The position numbers were made by a program, and so were the translations under genes. The notes below the pieces were generated by a model that saw nothing but the letters and a program-made list of their open reading frames with translations, was not told where the DNA came from and did not search any database. Positions 48,161 to 54,700 of a stretch of DNA of 64,000 nt are shown here, in pieces; positions within the stretch are counted from its first letter, which is position 1, and every line of letters starts with the position of its first letter. The stretch is from Planctomycetota bacterium. Its GTDB lineage: Bacteria > Planctomycetota > UBA1135 > UBA2386. Location: positions 1 to 64,000 of the forward strand of contig JAEUHP010000008.1 in NCBI GenBank assembly GCA_016795295.1, in the 5' to 3' direction.

Positions 48161-48649
48161 ATGACCCTCTCCACTGCCGATGCCCGTCTGTTGGCCCGCT
48201 GGCTCGATGGCGAATTGCCGGGTGCCGCCGGTGCGTTGTTCGCCGCCCGGGTTGCTGGCGAGCCCGGACTCGCCGCGGCCTGTGCCGCCGAGCGCCGGCG
48301 CCGCGAACTGGTCGCCGCGGCCGCGGCGGTGCCGACCCCGCGGGCGCGTCCCGGCTTCACGTCCGGCGTCTTGGCCGCCGTGCGCGCCGCCGGACCGGTG
48401 CCGCGCACGCCCGATGCGGATCCGGAGCTCCTGGTGTCGTTCTGCCGGCGCATCCTGTTGGCCGCGGCGGTGCTGGCGGTGGTGGGCTTGGCTTGGCAGT
48501 TCGGCTGGCTGCAGGCCGGTGGCGCGCGGGGCGGCCAGGCACCCGCCACGCTGCAAGCCGCCCCCGACACCGTGCAGCGCGAGATGGAGCGATTGGACGC
48601 CCTCCTGCGGGCCGAAGAGGGCGCGGCATCGCCCGCGCGCCATAAGTGA
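48161..48649 (+). CDS. membrane protein, probable anti-sigma factor
   Basis: The 162-residue product starts with LSTADARLLARWLDGELPGA, the helix typical of anti-sigma N-termini, continues with an Ala/Arg-rich cytoplasmic part, one membrane helix (ILLAAAVLAVVGLAWQFGWL, about 98-117) and a short outer tail. The zinc-binding His/Cys motif is absent. Position after an ECF sigma gene and the topology support the call. The stop overlaps the next gene (GTGA). Confidence 0.78.
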   Translation: MTLSTADARLLARWLDGELPGAAGALFAARVAGEPGLAAACAAERRRRELVAAAAAVPTPRARPGFTSGVLAAVRAAGPVPRTPDADPELLVSFCRRILLAAAVLAVVGLAWQFGWLQAGGARGGQAPATLQAAPDTVQREMERLDALLRAEEGAASPARHK

Positions 48650-49044
48650 GACATGCCCGACTCTGGATTCTGGGCGCCGCTTTCGGCAGCTTCCTCGCCG
48701 GCATGAACACCGGCCTCCTGCTGCCGAACCTGTGGACCGCGCCGGAAGACTCGGTGCCGGCCGAAGTGCGCGGCGACGCCGACTACGTGGCGGTGTTGGC
48801 GGCCAGCTACGGGCTGTCCGCGGCGCAGGCCCAGTCGGTGCGCTTCGTGCTGCAAGCGGCGCGCGAGGAAGAGCTGGCGGTGCTGCGCGCCGCCGAGGCC
48901 ACCCAACTGCCGCCGGCCCTGCAGGCGCAGCTGCTGGCGGCGCGGGCGCGCGCCGAACAACGGTTGCGCGCCGTGTTGACGCACGAGCAGCGGACCCGTT
49001 ACGACGCGGAAAGTCGGCCGGCTGGCCGAGGTGGGTTCCGGTGA
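48646..49044 (+). CDS. small membrane-anchored periplasmic helical protein (CpxP/heavy-metal-sensor-like)
   Basis: GTG 48646 overlaps the anti-sigma stop. The 132-residue product has an N-terminal membrane helix (LWILGAAFGSFLAGMNTGLL) and a helical outer part: VAVLAASYGLSAAQAQSVRF, ARAEQRLRAVLTHEQRTRYD. Helical proteins of this size with a closing LTxEQ segment occur as third genes of ECF sigma operons and resemble CpxP/CnrX-type sensors. No metal-binding cluster is obvious. Confidence 0.7.
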   Translation: MRHARLWILGAAFGSFLAGMNTGLLLPNLWTAPEDSVPAEVRGDADYVAVLAASYGLSAAQAQSVRFVLQAAREEELAVLRAAEATQLPPALQAQLLAARARAEQRLRAVLTHEQRTRYDAESRPAGRGGFR

Positions 49045-49123
49045 GCCAGCACGTGGCCACGCCGGCACCGACGGCACCCCTTCGGATCAAGATCAAGACC
49101 ACTCGAGCGACGAGGACGACAGC

Positions 49124-51118
49124 ATGGTGAGAGCAATGGGCATCGACGCCGGGGACGGCGCCGTCACGGTGGTCGAGATCGACGGCAACTACAAGAAGGT
49201 GCGGTTGCTCGCGGTGCAGTCCACTCCGGTGGCCGACCCGGCGCAGCGCGCCTCGGCGGTCGGCGCCGCGGTCCAGGCGGCGCGTAGCGCGGGCTTGCGC
49301 GGCGAAGCGTTGCTCGCCTACCCCTGCCGCGAGGCCGTGCTGCGCCAGATCGAGCTGCCGTTCCAGGGCCGCGAAGCGATTCGCAAGGTGGTCAAGGCCG
49401 AGATCGAAGGCGAGATCCACAGCCATGCCGTCGACGACATGGTCGTCGACTTCCTGGAGATCGGGGCCACGGCCGAGAAGGGCACCCGGATCCTGGTGGC
49501 CTCGGTGCCGAAGGCCGGCCTGCGCAGCCATCTCGAGGCGCTCGTCGGCAGCGGCGTCGAGCCGGAGCGCGTCGACCTCGACACCCTCGCCTTGTGGCGC
49601 GCGGCGCACTGGGCCTCGGCGTTCGCTCCGGCGGTGGCGGGCGAAGCCGCGCCGATCACGGCACTGGTGCAGCTCGAAGCCCGCACCACCAAAGTGCTGC
49701 TGGTCGAAGGCGACAAGCTGATCGACATGCGCGCACTGCGCCTCGGCGACGACGCAGTGGCCGAGGACTTGGTGCGCAAGCACGGGTTGCCGTTGGCGAC
49801 GGCCCGCGAGGCGGTGCGCGCCTGCCTGCGTGCGGGCACCGATTGCACCCTGGAGGTCGAAACGGCTCTGCCCGCGGCTGCCGATGCGCCGCCGGCCGAT
49901 CCGGGCGCCGCCAGCGCAGCGCCCACGGCCGCCGCCCGGCGCACGGTGGTGGTCCCCTATGCCGAAGTCGAGGCCGCCCACACCGCCTTCCAGCAGCGCC
50001 TGGCGCGGGAACTGGTGCGCTACCTCGCTGCTTCGCCCAAGGCCAATGCGATCCGCAAGCTGCTGGTGACCGGGACCGCTGCGGAAGCGCCCGGGGTGCA
50101 CGAGCTGCTGCGCGAAGTGTTCGCCGCCGAGCCGGAGTCGCTGGATCTGCTCGGCAAGCTGTCGCACGACCTCGACGCCGACCAAGTGCAGAACCTCGGC
50201 CCAGGTCTCGCCACGGCCCTCGGGGTCGCCCTGGCACGGTTGGGCGGACCGGCTGGCTTCGATCTGCGGCAGGAAGATCTGGCCTTCACGCGCGGTTTCG
50301 ATCGGGTGAAGTTCCCGCTGGCGCTGGCCTGCGTGCTCGGGGTGTTGCTGCTGCTGCTGCACAGCACGCTGCTGTCGCGGCAGTTGCAGAACCTGGAGTA
50401 CGAGCTGGGGCGGACCTTCGTCGATCCGAAGGACCCGAAGTCGCTGCCGCAGTTCCACGGTCGCCTGTTCGCGGTGTTCCGCTCCCGGTGGTTCGAGGAC
50501 GGTCGCAACTTCCGCATCGAGAACAAGGGTGGCAAGGACTACACGTACCGCGACCTGGTGGCCGAGCTGCAGACCGTACCGGTGCCCAAGCGGTTGCTCG
50601 TGGTGCGCGAACGGCTGAAGAAGGTCGTCGAGCAGAAGCAGAAGGAGTCCGGCATCTTCGAGGACACCAGCCTCGAGTCGGGGTTGGCGGTGCTGGTGCG
50701 GTTCGCCCAGGTGCTGCTGCCGATCGAGCCGCAGCTCGGTCGTTACCTGTTGACCAAACTGTCGCTCGACATGGGGCGCTCGCGCGGGCTCGAGTTCACG
50801 GTGGCGCTGCGCGGCGAGGATTTCCGCAGCCGGGCTTCGCAGCTCGAGGCGGCGCTCGAAGCCGACACCAAGAAGCCCGACTCACCATTCTTGATCCTGC
50901 CGGGCAACGCCAGCAAGTCGCGCGAGCACTTGTTCCGTCCCGACAGCGGTGTGGTGGGGGCGTACTTCACCATCAAGATCGGCATCAAACCCTCGTTCGA
51001 TCCGTTCGGGCCGAGCGCGCGGGGGGCGGTGGGCATGCTCGATTCGATCGATCGGCTCGGCGACCGGTTCGGCGGCCTGCTGGCCGCGGCGACGCAGACG
51101 ACGGAGGTGCGGCGATGA
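49124..51118 (+). CDS. GspL/PilM-like protein: actin-like domain, membrane helix, periplasmic domain
   Basis: The 664-residue product starts MVRAMGIDAGDGAVTVVEID, an actin-like fold as in PilM and GspL, with LLAYPCREAVLRQIELPFQG and VRKVVKAEIEGEI-type segments. A cytoplasmic part reaches about residue 390; one membrane helix (FPLALACVLGVLLLLLHSTLL) at about 397-417 leads to a 250-residue periplasmic domain with a coiled stretch (LKKVVEQKQKESG). PilM is normally a separate soluble protein from membrane PilN; here they are one chain, as in GspL. Start ATG 49124 has GAGG upstream; an earlier GTG is possible. No secretin or ATPase gene is nearby. Confidence 0.78.
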   Translation: MVRAMGIDAGDGAVTVVEIDGNYKKVRLLAVQSTPVADPAQRASAVGAAVQAARSAGLRGEALLAYPCREAVLRQIELPFQGREAIRKVVKAEIEGEIHSHAVDDMVVDFLEIGATAEKGTRILVASVPKAGLRSHLEALVGSGVEPERVDLDTLALWRAAHWASAFAPAVAGEAAPITALVQLEARTTKVLLVEGDKLIDMRALRLGDDAVAEDLVRKHGLPLATAREAVRACLRAGTDCTLEVETALPAAADAPPADPGAASAAPTAAARRTVVVPYAEVEAAHTAFQQRLARELVRYLAASPKANAIRKLLVTGTAAEAPGVHELLREVFAAEPESLDLLGKLSHDLDADQVQNLGPGLATALGVALARLGGPAGFDLRQEDLAFTRGFDRVKFPLALACVLGVLLLLLHSTLLSRQLQNLEYELGRTFVDPKDPKSLPQFHGRLFAVFRSRWFEDGRNFRIENKGGKDYTYRDLVAELQTVPVPKRLLVVRERLKKVVEQKQKESGIFEDTSLESGLAVLVRFAQVLLPIEPQLGRYLLTKLSLDMGRSRGLEFTVALRGEDFRSRASQLEAALEADTKKPDSPFLILPGNASKSREHLFRPDSGVVGAYFTIKIGIKPSFDPFGPSARGAVGMLDSIDRLGDRFGGLLAAATQTTEVRR

Positions 51119-51753
51119 AGTGGTTGCAGAATCTGGACTCCTACACGTCGTTGATCCTGGTGTGCCTGTTGGCTGCGCCAGCACTCGGCTACTGGTGCTA
51201 CCAGCAGCAGTTGGCGATCGAGGCGTGCCAGAAGGCGATCGCCGATGCGCCGCGCGTGCTCGAAGACATCGGCGGCATGCAGAAGAAGGTCGAGATCGTG
51301 TTGCAGAACCGCAGCGTCACGGCGGCGGCGACGCAGGCGCCGCGCGACTACTTCGAGGGGCAGATCCTGGCTGCCGCCAACCAGAACCTGAACCGCAACG
51401 ACTTCACCCTCAACGATCCGACCGAGGAGAACACCACGGTCGGCAAGCAGCCGGTCACCGACTTCGTCGCCGAAGTGCGCTGGCTGCGCAAGGAGTTGTC
51501 GCTGCCGCTGGCGTTCATCTACGCGGTGCTGTTCAACTGCGAATCGGGGGCGCGCGCCGGTGGGGAAGCTGGTTCCGTGCAGTCGATCTGGAAGCTGCGC
51601 AAGCTCGAGATCGTGAACGCGACCAGCGACAAGTTCGTCAGCGCCCAGCCCGACGTAGTGCCGCCGCTCGAACTCGAAGATCGCTGGTCGATCCGGCAGA
51701 TGAGCTTCGTGCGCCGCGAGCCACGCCTGGAGCAGCGCCAGCAGAGCAAGTGA
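51115..51753 (+). CDS. GspM/PilO-like inner-membrane protein
   Basis: ATG 51115 overlaps the previous stop (ATGA). The 212-residue product has a short N-terminal cytoplasmic part, a membrane helix (TSLILVCLLAAPALGYWCY, about 11-29), and a periplasmic alpha/beta part with a helical start (AIEACQKAIADAPRVLEDIG). Small proteins of this layout follow GspL or PilN in type II secretion and type IV pilus systems. Sequence similarity is weak; the assignment leans on the partner gene. Confidence 0.6.
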   Translation: MKWLQNLDSYTSLILVCLLAAPALGYWCYQQQLAIEACQKAIADAPRVLEDIGGMQKKVEIVLQNRSVTAAATQAPRDYFEGQILAAANQNLNRNDFTLNDPTEENTTVGKQPVTDFVAEVRWLRKELSLPLAFIYAVLFNCESGARAGGEAGSVQSIWKLRKLEIVNATSDKFVSAQPDVVPPLELEDRWSIRQMSFVRREPRLEQRQQSK

Positions 51754-51762
51754 CCCCGCGGC

Positions 51763-51832
51763 TGGGCTGCTGTGGTTGGGCTGCTGTGGCTGGGCTGCTG
51801 TGGTTGGGCCGCTGTAGCTGGGCCGCGGTGGT
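51763..51832. repeat. five tandem copies of a 14-bp repeat
   Basis: Unit TGGGCTGCTGTGGT repeats head-to-tail at 51763, 51777, 51791, 51805 and 51819; copies 1 and 3 are identical, copies 2, 4 and 5 carry one to three substitutions. The array fills most of the gap between the GspM-like gene and the convergent membrane protein gene and reads without a stop in some frames, but no gene is supported. Confidence 0.9.
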
Positions 51833-51851
51833 TGAGTCCGTTCGCGCCGCG

Positions 51852-52652
51852 TCAATTCGCGCCGTGCCGCCGGATCATGTAGGCAGCGAAGGCGATGCCC
51901 GTGAGGCTCAGCAGGTAGAGCGCCGGGAACATCACCACGTGTTCCAGCCAGATCAGCCAGAACTGCTGCTGGCCGCTGCCCGGGACCAGCCGCGGCTCGA
52001 ACTGCAGGCCGGTCATCGGGTTCACGATGTCGCGCACGGCGCTGATGTCGAGGCTGGTGCCCAGGTGTTGGTCGCTGGCGAACTTGCTCCACAGCGCCGC
52101 AGGCAGGCGTGCGGCCACGGTGCCGGCGCTGATCCGGAACAGCACACTGAGCAGGGTCGGTGCCGTGTGCGCCGCGCCGAGGGCCAGGGCCACCCCGGCC
52201 GGGAACAGGAATCGGTCGATGCCCAGGGGTTGCACCACCGGTGCCGGGGCGGCGAGCCACTGCATCGCCAACCACTGGGCGGTGGCGGTCCAAGCCAGCA
52301 GCAGGGGCCACAGCCAGGGCTGACGCAGGGGTGTGGCACCGGCCCGCACCAGGAGCAGGATCCACAGCAGTGCGAATCCGGCGAACGGTAACGGCCACAG
52401 CCAGCCAGCCGCCGATGCCTGCCCGGTCGGGAACGACACCATGCTGACTTCCTGGTCGGCCCCCTCGAAGCCGGCGTAGGTGTGCACGGTGGTCAGGGTG
52501 CGGGTCTCCGGGTCGAGGCTGCCCACGACCAGGCTGCACAAGGCGGCCAACACCGCTACGTACACCGCTACGCGGCGCAGGCGCGGGACCGCGAGTGCCA
52601 AGCCCAGGGTGAGGTAGGTGAGGCCCTGCAGGGCGGCGATCGAGTGGTGCAT
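51852..52652 (-). CDS. integral membrane protein of unknown function
   Basis: ATG 52652 begins MHHSIAALQGLTYLTLGLAL. The 266-residue protein has about six hydrophobic helices, for example RVAVYVAVLAALCSLVVGSL, AGWLWPLPFAGFALLWILLL, PWLWPLLLAWTATAQWLAMQ and MFPALYLLSLTGIAFAAYMI, with a large loop between the last two (about 190-235). No transporter or enzyme motif is seen and I do not recognise the family. It diverges from rpmI across 249 nt. Confidence 0.75.
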   Translation of the reverse strand: MHHSIAALQGLTYLTLGLALAVPRLRRVAVYVAVLAALCSLVVGSLDPETRTLTTVHTYAGFEGADQEVSMVSFPTGQASAAGWLWPLPFAGFALLWILLLVRAGATPLRQPWLWPLLLAWTATAQWLAMQWLAAPAPVVQPLGIDRFLFPAGVALALGAAHTAPTLLSVLFRISAGTVAARLPAALWSKFASDQHLGTSLDISAVRDIVNPMTGLQFEPRLVPGSGQQQFWLIWLEHVVMFPALYLLSLTGIAFAAYMIRRHGAN

Positions 52653-52901
52653 GGTGGGGGTGGGGCAACGCTCCGCGGGGCGGCTCGTGAGCCATGGCCG
52701 GGCTGGGGGCGTTCGGGTGGGGCAACGCCCCGTGGGGTGGCGGGTTTTCCCCGGCGACTCGGCCGGGCGCCAGAGTTTTCCCCCGAGCCGCTTGCTCGGG
52801 GGGGCGGCGCTCGTTACCTTTTTCGCCCTTCCCAGTTCCGGGTCAACGACCCGGTTCGGGCCTGCACTTTCCGAGCTTCCAGTTCCGGCTCCCCAGTTAC
52901 C
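52653..52901 (+). promoter_or_regulatory. leader region of rpmI-rplT with hairpin and direct repeats
   Basis: CCCCCGAGC (52780-52788) pairs with GCTCGGGGG (52794-52802) around CGCTT; 13 nt later comes the only T run of the region (CCTTTTTCG), so this could be an attenuator. Upstream, GGTGGGGCAACGC occurs twice (near 52657 and 52717) and GTTTTCCCC twice. Autogenous repression of rpmI-rplT by L20 through its leader is known in other bacteria; the resemblance here is by position only. infC, the usual first gene, is absent. Confidence 0.45.
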
Positions 52902-53099
52902 ATGACGAAGCAGAAAACCAAGAAGGCGGTGGTCAAGCGCATGAAGCTGACCAAGACCGGCAAGGTCAAGTTCCGCCACGCGTTCACGTCGCACATCATG
53001 GTGCGCCGCAGTGCCAAGCGGAAGCGCCAGCTCCGACAGAAGGGCATCTGCAAGGGGCAGATCGCGGTCAGCATGGCTCAACTGCTGGGTGGGAGGTAA
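52902..53099 (+). CDS. rpmI: 50S ribosomal protein L35
   Basis: A 65-residue basic protein, MTKQKTKKAVVKRMKLTKTG followed by VKFRHAFTSHIMVRRSAKRK, of normal L35 length and motif order (K-x-HTSHI-like segment, RR.A.KR). ATG 52902 follows a pyrimidine-rich stretch without a clear ribosome site. rplT follows after 6 nt. Confidence 0.95.
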   Translation: MTKQKTKKAVVKRMKLTKTGKVKFRHAFTSHIMVRRSAKRKRQLRQKGICKGQIAVSMAQLLGGR

Positions 53100-53105
53100 C
53101 ACACC

Positions 53106-53462
53106 ATGGTTCGCGCAACGAATGGTCCCGCGACGCGCCAGCGCCGCAACCGCGCCCTGAAGCGCGCCAAGGGTTTCCGCCAGGGTCGCCGCAATCTGTT
53201 CAAGATGGCGCGCGTCACCGGCATCCGCGCCGACGCGTTCGCCTTCTTCGGCCGCCAGCAGAAGAAGCGCCAGTTCCGCGCCTTGTGGATCACCCGCCTC
53301 AGCGCGGCAGTGGCTGCCCACGGGTTGCGCTACTCGCGCTTCATCCATGGCGTGCAGAAGGCCGGCATCAAGCTGAACCGCAAGGAGCTCTCCGAGCTCG
53401 CGATCCACGATCCGCAGGCCTTCGCCTCGGTGTGCGGCAAAGCCAAGGCTGTTCTGGCGTGA
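53106..53462 (+). CDS. rplT: 50S ribosomal protein L20
   Basis: The 118-residue L20 begins MVRATNGPATRQRRNRALKR and contains AKGFRQGRRNLFKMARVTGI, FAFFGRQQKKRQFRALWITR and HGLRYSRFIHGVQKAGIKLN, typical of the family. GGGAGG lies at the end of rpmI, 10 nt before the start. In other bacteria L20 also binds its own leader mRNA. Confidence 0.97.
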   Translation: MVRATNGPATRQRRNRALKRAKGFRQGRRNLFKMARVTGIRADAFAFFGRQQKKRQFRALWITRLSAAVAAHGLRYSRFIHGVQKAGIKLNRKELSELAIHDPQAFASVCGKAKAVLA

Positions 53463-53477
53463 CGCCGCTTTGGCGTC
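53461..53477 (+). terminator. hairpin at the rplT stop
   Basis: GACGCC (53461-53466, overlapping the TGA) pairs with GGCGTC (53472-53477) around GCTTT. It may partly separate the ribosomal genes from pheST. No T run. Confidence 0.3.
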
Positions 53478-53575
53478 GCGCGGTTCCAGCGTGACGCCGA
53501 GCTTGGAGCCACGCGCCTCGTCGGGGTGTGGGGTCGTGAGGTCCCGCGTCTGGCGGTTTTGCTGGTTGGTTCGGC

Positions 53576-53600
53576 ACGGCGCGAGCGCAAGCCGCGCCGT
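53576..53600 (+). promoter_or_regulatory. hairpin in the pheS leader
   Basis: ACGGCGCG (53576-53583) pairs with CGCGCCGT (53593-53600) around a 9-nt loop, ending 41 nt before the pheS ATG. It does not show T-box or Phe-leader-peptide features, so the role is open. Confidence 0.35.
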
Positions 53601-53641
53601 TGTGCTGTACGGTGCTCGACTCGTTCTTGCCCCCGCTTCCG

Positions 53642-54700
53642 ATGGACCCAACTGCTCAGCGTGATTCCTGGCTGGCCCAGGTGGCTGCCGCTGCGGACGA
53701 AGCCGCTCTGGCCGCCGTCGAAACCCGGTTGCTCGCCGCCGAAGGCGAGCTCACCCAGCTGCTGCGCTTGGTGACCAGTCTGCCGAAGGAGCAGCGACCG
53801 GCGTTCGGCAAAGCCGCGAACGGCGTCAAGCAGGCCGTCGAGGCCGCGATCGCCGCGGCGCGCACCGGCTTCGCCGCACGCGCCCTGCAGCGCGAGCTCG
53901 CCCTGCCCGACTTCGATCCGACCGAGGCAGCACCCGCACCGCGTCGCGGCGCCCTGCACCCGATCACGATCGTGCAGAACGAACTGGTGGACCTGTTCAC
54001 CAGCCTCGGCTTCCAGTGGCAGGACGGCCCGGAAGTCGAGTCCGAATACTTCAACTTCGATGCGCTCAACATCCCGGCCGACCATCCCGCCCGCGAGAGC
54101 CAGGACACGTTCTGGTGCGAGCCGATCGACGGCGGGCGCCGGCATCTGCTGCGCACGCACACCTCGCCGGTGCAGGTGCGCACCATGCAGCGCTTCGTCA
54201 AGGAGCACGGTCCTGGGCCGCTCAAGGTGATCGTGCCTGGCCGCTGCTTCCGCAGCGAAACCGTCGACAAGAGCCACGAACACACCTTCTACCAGATGGA
54301 AGGACTGGTGGTGGACCGCGGGGTCAGTACCGCGAACCTGATCCACACCATGAAAACCTGCCTGCGCGTGATCCTCGAGCGCGACGTGCAGGTGCGCCTG
54401 CGGCCCGGGTTCTTCCCGTTCGTCGAGCCCGGCTTCGAACTCGACGTGAACTGTCCGTTCTGCCAGGGGCGTGGTTGTTCGGTGTGCAAGCGCTCGGGTT
54501 GGATCGAGATCCTGCCGTGCGGCATGGTGCATCCGAACGTGCTGCAGCAAGGCGGCTACGATCCGGAGCAGTTCACCGGCTTCGCCTTCGGCATGGGCCT
54601 GCAGCGCGTGGTGATGCTGCGCTACGGCATCGACGACATCCGCCAGTTCATGGGGGGCGACCTGCGCTTCCTGCGCCAGTTCCCGGAGGTGCCGCGATGA
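53642..54700 (+). CDS. pheS: phenylalanine-tRNA ligase alpha subunit
   Basis: The 352-residue catalytic subunit: an N-terminal coiled coil for tRNA binding, HPITIVQNELVDLFTSLGFQ, the class II motif 2 VIVPGRCFRSETVDKSHEHT, FYQMEGLVVD, and motif 3 FAFGMGLQRVVMLRYGIDD. The Cys-rich hairpin NCPFCQGRGCSVCKRSGW is a normal feature of many bacterial PheS proteins. ATG 53642 is preferred over a TTG/ATG region 14 codons upstream. It overlaps pheT by 4 nt (ATGA). Confidence 0.96.
   Translation: MDPTAQRDSWLAQVAAAADEAALAAVETRLLAAEGELTQLLRLVTSLPKEQRPAFGKAANGVKQAVEAAIAAARTGFAARALQRELALPDFDPTEAAPAPRRGALHPITIVQNELVDLFTSLGFQWQDGPEVESEYFNFDALNIPADHPARESQDTFWCEPIDGGRRHLLRTHTSPVQVRTMQRFVKEHGPGPLKVIVPGRCFRSETVDKSHEHTFYQMEGLVVDRGVSTANLIHTMKTCLRVILERDVQVRLRPGFFPFVEPGFELDVNCPFCQGRGCSVCKRSGWIEILPCGMVHPNVLQQGGYDPEQFTGFAFGMGLQRVVMLRYGIDDIRQFMGGDLRFLRQFPEVPR

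Noticed and set aside
53463-53641. T-box or Phe leader peptide before pheS
   Set aside because: No T-box sequence and no short ORF rich in Phe codons; only a simple hairpin is seen.
54463-54500. Unusual zinc-knuckle insertion in PheS
   Set aside because: A Cys-rich hairpin at this place is common in bacterial PheS proteins.
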